From: Glandiceps talaboti
Lineage: Eukaryota > Hemichordata > Enteropneusta > Spengelidae
Reading direction: 5' to 3'
Length of the DNA stretch: 64,000 nucleotides
NCBI RefSeq assembly: GCF_964340395.1
Contig: NC_135562.1
Coordinates: forward strand, 22,618,173-22,682,172
Position 1 is the first letter of the stretch. Each line of letters begins with the position of its first letter. Of this stretch, positions 26,925 to 40,511 are shown piece by piece. The notes beneath the pieces were generated by a model. The model was not told the DNA's origin. It did no database searches and saw only the letters and a list, made by a program, of their open reading frames with translations. The translations under genes and the position numbers were made by a program.

Positions 26925-29900
26925 TCTAACATATGAACACTAAATCTAACATATACAAACTAAGTTTAACATGTACAAACTAAGTCTAATATATACAAAC
27001 TAAGTCTAACATATACAAACTAAGTCTAATATATACAAACTAAGTCTAATATATACAAACTAAGTCTAATATGTACAAACTAAGTCTAATATATACAAAC
27101 TAAGACTAATATATACAAACTAAGTCTAATATGTACAAACTAAGTCTAACATATACAAACTAAGTCTAATATATACAAACTAAGTCTAACATATACAAAC
27201 TAAGACTAATATATACAAACTAAGTCTAATATATACAAACTAAGTCTAATATATACAAACTAAGTCTAATATATACAAACTAAGTCTAATATATACAAAC
27301 TAAGTCTAATATATACAAACAGACTAATATATACAAACTAAGTCTAACATACACAAACTAAGTCTAACATATACAAACTAAGTCTAATATATACAAACTA
27401 AGACTAATATATACAAACTAAGTCTAACATATACAAACTAAGTCTAACATATACAAACTAAGTCTAATATATACAAACTAAGTCTAACATATACAAACTA
27501 AGTCTAACATATACAAACTAAGTCTAACATATACAAACTAAGTCTAATATATACAAACTAAGTCTAACATATACAAACTAAGTCTAACATATACAAACTA
27601 AGTCTAACATACACAAACTAAGTCTAACATATACAAACTAAGTCTAATATATACAAACTAAGTCTAATATATACAAACTAAGTCTAACATATACAAACTA
27701 AGACTAATATATACAAACTAAGTCTAACATATACAAACTAAGTCTAACATATACAAACTAAGTCTAACATACAAACTAAGTCTAACATATACAAACTAAG
27801 TCTAATATATACAAACTAAGTCTAACATATACAAACTAAGACTAATATATACAAACTAAGTCTAATATATACAAACTAAGTCTAACATATACAAACTAAG
27901 TCTAATATGTACAAACTAAGTCTAACATACACAAACTAAGTCTAATATATACAAACTAAGTCTAATATATACAAACTAAGACTAATATATACAAACTAAG
28001 TCTAGCATATACAAACTAAGTCTAACATATACAAACTAAGTCTAATATATACAAACTAAGTCTAACATATACAAACTAAGTCTAACATATACAAACTAAG
28101 TCTAACATATACAAACTAAGTCTAACATATACAAACTAAGTCTAATATGTACAAACTAAGTCTAATATATACAAACTAAGTCTAACATATACAAACTAAG
28201 TCTAACATATACAAACTAAGTCTAATATGTACAAACTAAGTCTAACATATACAAACTAAGTCTAACATATACAAACTAAGTCTAACATATACAAACTAAG
28301 TCTAATATATACAAACTAAGTCTAATATGTACAAACTAAGTCTAACATACACAAACTAAGTCTAACATATACAAACTAAGTCTAACATATACAAACTAAG
28401 TCTAATATATACAAACTAAGTCTAACATATACAAACTAAGTCTAACATATACAAACTAAGTCTAACATATACAAACTAAGTCTAACATATACAAACTAAG
28501 TCTAACATATACAAACTAAGTCTAATATATACAAACTAAGTCTAACATACACAAACTAAGTCTAACATATACAAACTAAGTCTAATATATACAAACTAAG
28601 ACTAATATATACAAACTAAGTCTAACATATACAAACTAAGACTAACATATACAAACTAAGTCTAATATATACAAACTAAGACTAATATATACAAACTAAG
28701 TCTAACATACACAAACTAAGTCTAACATATACAAACTAAGTCTAATATATACAAACTAAGTCTAACATATACAAACTAAGTCTAACATATACAAACTAAG
28801 TCTAACATATACAAACTAAGTCTAATATATACAAACTAAGTCTAACATATACAAACTAAGTCTAACATATACAAACTAAGTCTAACATATACAAACTAAG
28901 TCTAACATATACAAACTAAGTCTAATATATACAAACTAAGTCTAACATATACAAACTAAGTCTAACATATACAAACTAAGTCTAATATATACAAACTAAG
29001 ACTAATATATACAAACTAAGTCTAACATATACAAACTAAGACTAACATATACAAACTAAGTCTAATATATACAAACTAAGACTAATATATACAAACTAAG
29101 TCTAATATGTACAAACTAAGTCTAACATACACAAACTAAGTCTAACATATACAAACTAAGTCTAACATACACAAACTAAGTCTAATATATACAAACTAAG
29201 TCTAATATATACAAACTAAGTCTAACATATACAAACTAAGTCTAACATACACAAACTAAGTCTAACATATACAAACTAAGTCTAACATATACAAACTAAG
29301 TCTAATATATACAAACTAAGTCTAACATATACAAACTAAGTCTAACATATACAAACTAAGTCTAACATATACAAACTAAGTCTAACATATACAAACTAAG
29401 TCTAACATACACAAACTAAGTCTAATATATACAAACTAAGTCTAATATATACAAACTAAGTCTAACATATACAAACTAAGTCTAACATATACAAACTAAG
29501 TCTAATATATACAAACTAAGTCTAATATATACAAACTAAGTCTAACATATACAAACTAAGACTAATATATACAAACTAAGTCTAACATATACAAACTAAG
29601 TCTAACATATACAAACTAAGTCTAACATACAAACTAAGTCTAACATATACAAACTAAGTCTAATATATACAAACTAAGTCTAACATATACAAACTAAGAC
29701 TAATATATACAAACTAAGTCTAATATATACAAACTAAGTCTAACATATACAAACTAAGTCTAATATGTACAAACTAAGTCTAACATACACAAACTAAGTC
29801 TAATATATACAAACTAAGTCTAATATATACAAACTAAGACTAATATATACAAACTAAGTCTAGCATATACAAACTAAGTCTAACATATACAAACTAAGTC

Positions 29901-32850
29901 TAATATATACAAACTAAGTCTAACATATACAAACTAAGTCTAACATATACAAACTAAGTCTAACATATACAAACTAAGTCTAACATATACAAACTAAGTC
30001 TAATATGTACAAACTAAGTCTAATATATACAAACTAAGTGTAACATATACAAACTAAGTCTAACATATACAAACTAAGTCTAATATGTACAAACTAAGTC
30101 TAACATATACAAACTAAGTCTAACATATACAAACTAAGTCTAACATATACAAACTAAGTCTAATATATACAAACTAAGTCTAATATGTACAAACTAAGTC
30201 TAACATACACAAACTAAGTCTAACATATACAAACTAAGTCTAACATATACAAACTAAGTCTAATATATACAAACTAAGTCTAACATATACAAACTAAGTC
30301 TAACATATACAAACTAAGTCTAACATATACAAACTAAGTCTAACATATACAAACTAAGTCTAACATATACAAACTAAGTCTAATATATACAAACTAAGTC
30401 TAACATACACAAACTAAGTCTAACATATACAAACTAAGTCTAATATATACAAACTAAGACTAATATATACAAACTAAGTCTAACATATACAAACTAAGAC
30501 TAACATATACAAACTAAGTCTAATATATACAAACTAAGACTAATATATACAAACTAAGTCTAACATACACAAACTAAGTCTAACATATACAAACTAAGTC
30601 TAATATATACAAACTAAGTCTAACATATACAAACTAAGTCTAACATATACAAACTAAGTCTAACATATACAAACTAAGTCTAATATATACAAACTAAGTC
30701 TAACATATACAAACTAAGTCTAACATATACAAACTAAGTCTAACATATACAAACTAAGTCTAACATATACAAACTAAGTCTAATATATACAAACTAAGTC
30801 TAACATATACAAACTAAGTCTAACATATACAAACTAAGTCTAATATATACAAACTAAGACTAATATATACAAACTAAGTCTAACATATACAAACTAAGAC
30901 TAACATATACAAACTAAGTCTAATATATACAAACTAAGACTAATATATACAAACTAAGTCTAATATGTACAAACTAAGTCTAACATACACAAACTAAGTC
31001 TAACATATACAAACTAAGTCTAACATACACAAACTAAGTCTAATATATACAAACTAAGTCTAATATATACAAACTAAGTCTAACATATACAAACTAAGTC
31101 TAACATACACAAACTAAGTCTAACATATACAAACTAAGTCTAACATATACAAACTAAGTCTAATATATACAAACTAAGTCTAACATATACAAACTAAGTC
31201 TAACATATACAAACTAAGTCTAACATATACAAACTAAGTCTAACATATACAAACTAAGTCTAACATACACAAACTAAGTCTAATATATACAAACTAAGTC
31301 TAATATATACAAACTAAGTCTAACATATACAAACTAAGTCTAACATACACAAACTAAGTCTAACATATACAAACTAAGTCTAACATATACAAACTAAGTC
31401 TAACATATACAAACTAAGTCTAATATATACAAACTAAGTCTAACATATACAAACTAAGTCTAACATATACAAACTAAGTCTAATATATACAAACTAAGTC
31501 TAATATATACAAACTAAGTCTAATATATACAAACTAAGTCTAACATATACAAACTAAGTCTAATATATACAAACTAAGTCTAATATATACAAACTAAGTC
31601 TAACATATACAAACTAAGTCTAACATATACAAACTAAGTCTAACATATACAAACTAAGTCTAACATATACAAACTAAGTCTAACATATACAAACTAAGTC
31701 TAACATATACAAACTAAGTCTAACATATACAAACTAAGTCTAATATATACAAACTAAGTCTAATATATACAAACTAAGTCTAACATATACAAACTAAGTC
31801 TAACATGTACAAACTAAGTCTAACATATACAAACTAAGTCTAACATATACAAACTAAGTCTAACATATACAAACTAAGTCTAACATACACAAACTAAGTC
31901 TAATATATACAAACTAAGTCTAATATATACAAACTAAGTCTAACATATACAAACTAAGTCTAACATACACAAACTAAGTCTAACATATACAAACTAAGTC
32001 TAACATATACAAACTAAGTCTAACATATACAAACTAAGTCTAACATATACAAACTAAGTCTAACATATACAAACTAAGTCTAACATATACAAACTAAGTC
32101 TAATATATACAAACTAAGTCTAATATATACAAACTAAGTCTAACATATACAAACTAAGTCTAACATGTACAAACTAAGTCTAACATATACAAACTAAGTC
32201 TAACATATACAAACTAAGTCTAACATATACAAACTAAGTCTAACATACACAAACTAAGTCTAATATATACAAACTAAGTCTAATATATACAAACTAAGTC
32301 TAACATATACAAACTAAGTCTAACATACACAAACTAAGTCTAACATATACAAACTAAGTCTAACATATACAAACTAAGTCTAACATATACAAACTAAGTC
32401 TAATATATACAAACTAAGTCTAACATATACAAACTAAGTCTAACATATACAAACTAAGTCTAATATATACAAACTAAGTCTAATATATACAAACTAAGTC
32501 TAATATATACAAACTAAGTCTAACATATACAAACTAAGTCTAATATATACAAACTAAGTCTAATATATACAAACTAAGTCTAACATATACAAACTAAGTC
32601 TAACATATACAAACTAAGTCTAACATATACAAACTAAGTCTAACATATACAAACTAAGTCTAATATATACAAACTAAGTCTAACATATACAAACTAAGTC
32701 TAACATATACAAACTAAGTCTAACATATACAAACTAAGTCTAACATATACAAACTAAGTCTAATATATACAAACTAAGTCTAACATACACAAACTAAGTC
32801 TAACATATACAAACTAAGTCTAACATATACAAACTAAGTCTAATATCTGA
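26925..32850. repeat. 20-bp minisatellite, 5.9 kb (about 296 units)
   Basis: The unit is ACAAACTAAGTCTAACATAT with a strict 20-bp period; the main variants are TAATATAT, TAACATAC, TAATATGT and AAGACTAA. Two rare variants mark higher-order duplication: an 18-bp unit at 27763 and 29621, and the TAGCATAT variant at 28001 and 29859, both offset by exactly 1858 bp. TAACATGTAC at 31801 and 32161 marks a second, 360-bp duplication. Stops occur in every frame, so no long open frame is present. Confidence 0.98.
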
Positions 32851-33096
32851 ACACTAAATCAAATATCTCATCAAGCCAAAGACAAGAATTTCAAAACCAA
32901 TCCTAACACCTGAAAGCTATAGGCTAATATCACAAAACTAAGCCTACTATCTCAAAAAGTGAAATAACTCAAAAGTAAGTCTAATATCTCAAAATTGAAT
33001 TAAATGTCTAAAAACAAAGTGAAATATCTCAAAATTAAGTAGTCTGATATCTCAAATCTACTTCTGGTATATAAACCCTAAGTCTAATATCTAGGT
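32851..33096. repeat. Decayed edge of the 20-bp array
   Basis: About 245 bp with scattered CTAAGTCTAATATCT-like words (for example near 32980 and 33080) that look like old, diverged units. GAACACTAAATC appears here (32848 region) and at the left edge of the array (26932 region), suggesting both edges preserve an older unit type. Confidence 0.7.
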
Positions 33097-33110
33097 TTGC
33101 TTTGCTTAGA

Positions 33111-36100
33111 TCTGGTAATTAAGCCTTGCCTACCAGTGGTAATTAATGGAAAGCCTTGTCTGTTATTGGTAATTAATGATATGATTTACCTGTCATTGGT
33201 AATTAATGGTAAGCTTTACCTGTCATTGGTAATTAATGGTAAGCTTTACCTGTCATTGGTAATTAATGGTAAGCGTTACCTGTCATTGGTAATTAATGGT
33301 AAGCTTTACCTGTCATTGGTAATTAATGAAAGCCTTGTCTGTTATTGGTAATTAATGATATGATTTACCTGTCATTGGTAATTAATGGTAAGCTTTACCT
33401 GTCATTGGTAATTAATGGTAAGCTTTACCTGTCATTGGTAATTAATGGTAAGCGTTACCTGTCATTGGTAATTAATGGTAAGCTTTACCTGTCATTGGTA
33501 ATTAATGGTAAGCTTTACCTGTCGTTGGTAATTATTGGTACGCCTTACCTGTCAGTGGTAATTAATGGTACGCCTAAACTGTCAGTGGTAATTAATGGTA
33601 AGCTTTACCTGTCATTGGTAATTAATGGTAAGCTTTACCTGTCATTGGTAATTAATGGTAAGCTTTACCTGTCATTGGTAATTATTGGTACGCCTTACCT
33701 GTCAGTGGTAATTAATGGTACGCCTTACCTGTCAGTGGTAATTAATGGTAAGCTTTACCTGTCAGTGGTAATTAATGGTAAGCTTTACCTGTCATTGTAA
33801 TTAATGGTACGCCTTACTTGTCAGTGGTAATTAATGGTAAGCTTTACCTGTCATTGGTAATTAATGGTAAGCTTTACCTGTCATTGGTAATTATTGGTAT
33901 GCCATACCTGTCATTGGTAATTAATGGTAAGCTTTACCTGTCATTGGTAATTAATGGTAAGCTTTACCTGTCATTGGTAATTAACGGTAAGCTTTACCTG
34001 TCATTGGTAATTAATGGTAAGCTTTACCTGTCATTGGTAATTATTGGTATGCCATACCTGTCATTGGTAATTATTGGCATGCCTTACCTGTCATTGGTAA
34101 TTAATGGTACGCCTTACCTGTCATTGGTAATTAATGGTAAGCTTTACCTGTCATTGGTAATTAATGGTACGCCTTACCTGTCAGTGGTAATTAATGGTAA
34201 GATTTACCTGTCAGTGGTAATTAATGGTACGCCTTACCTGTCAGTGGTAATTAATGGTAAGCTTTACCTGTCATTGGTAATTAATGGTAAGCTTTACCTG
34301 TCATTGGTAATTATTGGTACGCCTTACCTGTCAGTGGTAATTAATGGTAAGCTTTACCTGTCATTGGTAATTAATGGTAAGCTTTACCTGTCATTGGTAA
34401 TTAATGGTAAGCCTTACCTGTCAGTGGTAAGTAATGGTAAGCTTTACCTGTCATTGGTAATTATTGGTACGCCTTACCTGTCAGTGGTAATTAATGGTAC
34501 GCCTTACTTGTCAGTGGTAATTAATGGTAAGCTTTACCTGTCATTGGTAATTAATGGTAAGCTTTACCTGTCATTGGTAATTAATGGTACGCCTTACTTG
34601 TCAGTGGTAATTAATGGTAAGCTTTACCTGTCAGTGGTAATTAATGATAAGCTTTACCTGTCATTGGTAATTAATGGTACGCCTTACTTGTCAGTGGTAA
34701 TTAATGGTAAGCTTTACCTGTCATTGGTAATTAATGGTAAGCTTTACCTGTCATTGGTAATTAATGGTACGCCTTACCTGTCAGTGGTAATTAATGGTAC
34801 GCCTTACCTGTCAGTGGTAATTAATGGTAAGCTTTACCTGTCATTGGTAATTATTGGTACGCCTTACCTGTCAGTGGTAATTAATGGTACGCCTTACCTG
34901 TCATTGGTAATTAATGGTAAGCTTTACCTGTCATTGGTAATTATTGGTACGCCTTACCTGTCAGTGGTAATTAATGGTACGCCTTACCTGTCATTGGTAA
35001 TTAATGGTAAGCTTTACCTGTCATTGGTAATTATTGGTACGCCTTACCTGTCAGTGGTAATTAATGGTACGCCTTACCTGTCAATGGTAATTAATGGTAA
35101 GCTTTACCTGTCATTGGTAATTAATGGTAAGCTTTACCTGTCATTGGTAATTAATGGTAAGCTTTACCTGTCATTGGTAATTATTGGTAAGCTTTACCTG
35201 CCAGTGGTAATTAATGGTAAGCTTTACCTGTCATTGGTAATTATTGGTACGCCTTACCTGTCAGTGGTAATTAATGGTACGTCTTACCTGTCAGTGGTAA
35301 TTAATGGTAAGCTTTACCTGTCATTGGTAATTAATGGTAAGCTTTACCTGTCATTGGTAATTATTGGTATGCCATACCTGTCATTGTTAATTAATGGTAC
35401 GCCTTACCTGTCAGTGGTAATTAATGGTAAGCTTTACCTGTCAGATGTAATTAATGGTAAGCTTTACCTGTCAGATGTAATTAATGGTACGCCTTACCTG
35501 TCATTGGTAATTAATGGTAAGCTTTACCTGTCAGTGGTAATTAATGGTAAGCTTTACCTGTCAGTGGTAATTAATGGTAAGCTTTACCTGTCATTGGTAA
35601 TTAATGGTAAGCTTTACCTGTCATTGGTAATTATTGGTACGCCTTACCTGTCAGTGGTAATTAATGGTATGCCTTACCTGTCAGTGGTAATTAATGGTAA
35701 GCTTTACCTGTCATTGGTAATTAATGGTAAGCTTTACCTGTCATTGGTAATTAATGGTACGCCGTACTTGTCAGTGGTAATTATTGGTACGCCTTACCTG
35801 TCATTGGTAATTAATGCTAAGCTTTACCTGTCAGTGGTAATTAATGGTAAGCTTTACCTGTCATTGGTAATTAATGGTAAGCTTTACCTGTCATTGGTAA
35901 TTATTGGTACGCTTTACCTGTCATTGGTAATTAAAGGTTAGCCTTACCTGTCATTCGTAATTAATGGTAAGCTTTACCTGTCAGTGGTAATTAATGGTAA
36001 GCTTTACATATCTATGGTAATTATTGGTACGCTTTACCTGTCATTGGTAATTAATGCTAAGCTTTACCTGTCAGTGGTAATTAATGCTAAGCTTTACCTG

Positions 36101-36555
36101 TCAGTGGTAATTATTGGTACGCTTTACCTGTCATTGGTAATTAAAGGTTAGCCTTACCTGTCATTCGTAATTAATGGTAAGCTTTACCTGTCAGTGGTAA
36201 TTAATGGTAAGCTTTACCTGTCATTGGTAATTAATGGTAAGCTTTACCTGTCAGTGGTAATTAATGGTAAGCTTTACCTGTCAGTGGTAATTAATGGTAA
36301 GCTTTACCTGTCAATGGTAATTAATGGTAAGCTTTACCTGTCATTGGTAATTAATGGTAAGCTTTACCTGTCATTGGTAATTAATGGTAAGCTTTACCTG
36401 CCAATGGTAAGTAATGGTAAGCTTTACCTGTCATTGGTAATTAATGGTAAGCTTTAACTGTCATTTGTAATTATTGGTAAGCCTTACCTGTTCGTGGTAA
36501 TTAATGGTAAGCGTTACCTGTCAGTGGTATGTAAAGGTAAGCCTTACCTGTCAGA
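33111..36555. repeat. 30-bp minisatellite, 3.4 kb (about 115 units)
   Basis: The period is 30 bp, with pieces GGTAATTAATGGTAAGC and TTTACCTGTCA. Two-state variants dominate: ATTGG/AGTGG, AATGG/ATTGG and AAGCTT/ACGCCT. Because 30 is a multiple of 3 and the unit lacks a stop in one plus frame, a 707-codon open frame (33818-35941) arises with a 10-residue period (NGKLYLSLVI type). The common variants are almost all amino-acid-changing, single-base indels break the frame at about 33797 and later, and there is no flanking gene context, so I treat it as repeat, not CDS. Most units contain GGTAAG, the 5' splice-donor core. Confidence 0.97.
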
Positions 36556-36780
36556 CTAATGGTTAGAGTGGCCGACTTGGAATATTCAGGTTGCAGGTTC
36601 GAACCCCATCGTTGCCGTTTGTTTCTGAATGGCTAAAGTCATTGGGCAAGATTTGAACAACAAGAGAAATATTTTTACAATGTTATGCCAGTGTGACAAC
36701 AAATACTGTTCATTTTTGGCATTAGGTACTTCTTACAATTATGTAATATTAAAGTCCTATTGGAATGCAGGTATTGTGAA
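36556..36780 (+). mobile_element. tRNA-derived SINE
   Basis: Starts at the last unit of the 30-bp array. It has a Pol III A box, TGGTTAGAGTGG (36560-36571), and a B box, GGTTCGAACC (36596-36605), at tRNA-like spacing, followed by a tail with TTGGGCAAGATTTGAACAAC, a word type common after the tRNA head of animal SINEs. The tRNA head lacks a convincing acceptor stem, so it is not a functional tRNA gene. The 3' limit is uncertain. An open frame at 36760-36948 overlaps the tail and is not credible. Confidence 0.75.
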
Positions 36781-37702
36781 GGGTTATTCCGAGTAAAGTA
36801 TAAAATGCTGACAATGGGTAGGTGTGTGTGGGCATGTTATCTGTCTCCGTCGATCTTGGCCATTCTCCATTGTAAGTTTACTGTACCTGAAATGCCATGT
36901 GACGCAACTTCCGCCCTTTTATGTGCGAGGGATAAGACAAGTGCCTAAATCCTTTTATATGATTTCGTATATCATGAATATTTATTAGGCTTAAGACCTG
37001 GCGTGATTTTCTCGCACTGAAATTGGGCTTTGAATATGACACAAATTTACCAATGACCTGTTATGGTAGTTACATCATGAATATTAATTAGGTTAACATT
37101 GATGAAAAATATTCAATAAGCTTCTGGCCATTTGATTGAGATTGCAGTGAGTGTAGACATTGAGAGGTGATGAACTGTAGTGGCAGGTACAGTTCCTGTC
37201 CACCTGATATCTTTCCTTGATACAGTAAGCAAAGTGCATATCAAATGACAGTTGGTCATAATTATTTTGAAAATATGAAATCGTGTTGCTATGATACGTA
37301 TTTTGTGTTGCTTTTTATGGTTTCTCAAATGTATGATGTTATTACATTGATGCAGTACAGTATATAATTGATATTGCAATGTGACTTTAGGATTGTATGT
37401 CACTGTGGCTGCACATAGTGATGATTTCAATCAATTGCAACTAATAATAGTCGTCATTAACATTCAATGAAACATTATCATAATGTCGTCTTCTGTAATA
37501 GAAATCGTGATCCTAACACACGTTGACCATAAATCTTATAGCAATGTTGACTTACATGTATTAAATGTCAATTATGTATTCACTATCTGCTCATCATAGA
37601 CCTGTTAACAGTTTTTGATTGTGAGTACAAACTCCTACTTAATGCCATGATTGGAGATTACTAACTCTATCTGTAAAATTATAGTTATATGTAGGATATC
37701 AC
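36781..37702. other. Spacer, nothing recognised
   Basis: About 920 bp of AT-rich DNA. A 105-codon minus-strand open frame (37113-37430) has no recognisable features. Confidence 0.55.
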
Positions 37703-39015
37703 GATATAAGTGGATGAATGTATGGATCAATGCATAAATGATATAAGTGGGTGAATGTATGGATCAATGCATAAATGATATAGGTGGGTGAATGTATGGA
37801 TCAATGCATAAATGATATAAGTGGATGAATGTATGGATCAATGCATAAATAATATAAGTGGGTGAATGTATGGATCAACGCATAAATGATATAAGTGGAT
37901 GAATGTATGGATCAATGCATAAATGATATAAGTGGATGAATGTATGGATCAATGCATAAATGATATAAGTGGGTGAATGTATGGATCAATGCATAAATGA
38001 TATAAGTGGGTGAATGTATGGATCAATACATAAATGATATAAGTGGATGAATGCTTGTATCAATGCATAAATGATATAAGTGGGTGAATGTATGGATCAA
38101 TGCATAAATGATATAAGTGGATGAATGTATGGATCAATGCATAAATGATATAAGTGGATGAATGCTTGGATCAATGCATGGATCAATGCATAAATGATAT
38201 AAGTGGGTGAATGTATGGATCAATGCATAAATGATATAAGTGGATGAATGTATGGATCAATGCATAAATGATATAAGTGGATGAATGTATGGATCATTGC
38301 ATAAATGATATAAGTGGGTGAATGTATGGATCAATGCATAAATGATATAAGTGGATGAATGTATGCATCATTGCATAAATGATATAAGTGGGTGAATGTA
38401 TGGATCAATGCATAAATAATATAAGTGGATGAATGTATGGATCAATGCATAAATGATATAAGTGGATGAATGTATGGATCAACGCATAAATGATATAAGT
38501 GGATGAATGTATGGATCAATGCATAAATGATATAAGTGGATGAATGTATGGATCAATGCATAAATGATATAAGTGGGTGAATGTATGGATCAATGCATAA
38601 ATGATATAAGTGGATGAATGTATGGATCAATGCATAAATGATATAAGTGGATGAATGTATGGATCAATGCATAAATGATATAAGTGGGTGAATGTATGGA
38701 TCAATGCATAAATGATATAAGTGGATGAATGTATGGATCAATGCATAAATGATATAAGTGGATGAATGTATGGATCAATGCATAAATGATATAAGTGGGT
38801 GAATGTATGGATCAATGCATAAATGATATAAGTGGATGAATGTATGGATCAATGCATAAATGATATAAGTGGATGAATGTATGGATCAATACATAAATGA
38901 TATAAGTGGGTGAATGTATGGATCAATGCATAAATGATATAAGTGGATGAATGTATGGATCAATGCATAAATGATATAAGTGGATGAATGTATGGATCAA
39001 TGCATGGATCAATGC

Positions 39016-39018
<3 letters not shown>
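37703..39018. repeat. 37-bp minisatellite (about 36 units)
   Basis: The period is 37 bp (GCATAAATG at 38521 and 38558). The unit holds GATATAAGTGG, TGAATGTATGG and ATCAATGCATAAAT. In the second half, GTGGGTGA and GTGGATGA units alternate in a 1:2 pattern, a 111-bp higher-order repeat. ATGCAT and TGCATAAAT words are self-complementary. The last unit degenerates into the next microsatellite. Confidence 0.97.
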
Positions 39019-39068
<50 letters not shown>

Positions 39069-39160
39069 CCAACCAACCAACCAACTAACCAACCAACCAA
39101 CCAACCACCCAGCCAACCAGCCAACCTACCAACCAACCAACCAACCAACCAACCAACCAA
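39016..39160. repeat. (CAAT)n-(CCAA)n microsatellite
   Basis: About 13 CAAT units that begin inside the final GGATCAATGCAT of the 37-bp array, followed by about 22 CCAA-type units with a few CCAC/CAGC interruptions. Confidence 0.96.
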
Positions 39161-40105
39161 TTAATCGCTTTACTTCAATTAAGTGTTCAAAAAGTACCAT
39201 GGCATTTATCAAAAGTCTAGCCATGCATTCAACTATCCAAATAATGCACCAAACATTTTATATGTTAAAACCCCTTGACAGTATAAAAGACTTAAGTGAA
39301 CGTCCTATGTATGTACAACATGGCATGGTTTGTTGACGGTTTAGAATTATCGTTACATTCAAGCCATCACAATACATGACATCCTAGTATAAGCATAACA
39401 TTGTAAGTTGAAATCCAGCTGTATAAAAACTATACAATCTATTAACAGTCTATCCAAGCTATTATCAAATATGTTATGACCTTCAACTCAAGATGACGTC
39501 ACGTCACGTCACGTAAAGGCATCCATCCAATGCACTGACACCGTGGTGACATCGTGGTGACCTCAGCAAAACATGCTTTCAATGTGAGACAAGACCGTGT
39601 GTAATCCAATACTTTTTACTCTTTAAGTGCACAGTGATATGACCTAGTTTCAGTCGTTGAATCTCAAAACACATTATAGCAGTGATTGCCTTACGGTTTG
39701 GATCATGATTGATTGGCAACCAATAGTTGTTTACTTCATACTCAGTGCTAGTTATCAGATTCAAATCAATACACTCTGTGTTATAGTTATCTTTTTGAGT
39801 GAATTCAAATATGATCTTGTCAATAGACTTTATATAGATGTGCTGACATTGACATCCAATCAACCTAGGTCATTTACTGTACATGACCTGTGACCTCTAA
39901 ATTGACTACGCAGTTATCAGACAACATAATTAATTTAGGTGTAAGCTTATGCTTACAAAATTCAATTCAGGACTGTCATCTAAATTCAATTCAGGACTGT
40001 CATCTAAATTTAATTCAGGACTGTCATCTAAATTCTCTTTGTCTTAAATCAAATCACGGAAATCAAAATCGTTCAAAAGAATATCCACTGTGTTTAAGAA
40101 CGATT
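39161..40105. other. Spacer with CRE palindrome and a 3-copy 24-bp repeat
   Basis: No supported gene. Three copies of a 24-bp unit containing TTCAGGACTGTCATCTAAAT lie at about 39959-40035. TGACGTCACGTCACGTCACG-type sequence begins at 39494. The short opposing open frames at 39579-39893 overlap each other and show no domain. Confidence 0.6.
39494..39501. promoter_or_regulatory. CRE palindrome TGACGTCA (site 1)
   Basis: A perfect 8-bp cAMP-response element, directly followed by two more CGTCA half sites (ACGTCACGTCACGT). CREB/ATF family proteins are the known binders; use in this genome is not shown. Confidence 0.4.
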
Positions 40106-40109
40106 TTAA

Positions 40110-40438
40110 TGACGTATAATAATGACGCATGATAATGACATGATAATGACGTGTGATAATGACGTATAATAATGACGTATGATAATGACGTATGATAATG
40201 ACGTATGATAAAGACATGATAATGACGTGTGATAATGACGTATGATAATGACGTATGATAAAGACATGATAATGACGTGTGATAATGACGTATGATAATG
40301 ACGTATGATAAAGACATGATAATGACGTATGATAATGACATATGATAATGACGTATGATAAAGACATGATAATGACATGATAATGACGTGTGATAATGAC
40401 GTATGATAATGTCGTATGATAATGACGTGATAATGACT
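40110..40438. repeat. 11/13-bp TGACGT-rich minisatellite (about 25 units)
   Basis: The main unit is GATAATGACGTAT or GATAATGACGTGT (13 bp), mixed with 11-bp GATAAAGACAT/GATAATGACAT units. A module GATAAAGACAT plus several 13-bp units recurs about every 60 bp near 40208-40320. Minus-strand frames (TSLSYVII type) are translations of the repeat. Most units contain the CRE half-site TGACG. Confidence 0.95.
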
Positions 40439-40503
40439 TATTCAAACCTTTCTTTCTATAATCATAATATCATACGAAAAGTTGTTGGAATAATGGGTGA
40501 CAG

Positions 40504-40511
40504 TGACGTCA
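40504..40511. promoter_or_regulatory. CRE palindrome TGACGTCA (site 2)
   Basis: A perfect TGACGTCA about 65 bp right of the TGACGT minisatellite, followed 4 bp later by another TGACG half site. Regulatory use is inferred from the motif only. Confidence 0.4.

Noticed and set aside
36556-36620. Functional tRNA gene
   Set aside because: A and B boxes are present, but no paired acceptor stem or clear anticodon arm could be formed, and the SINE-type tail follows directly.
39579-39893. Opposing 94- and 78-codon open frames
   Set aside because: They overlap on opposite strands with no domain, splice or promoter evidence; length is within chance for AT-rich DNA.
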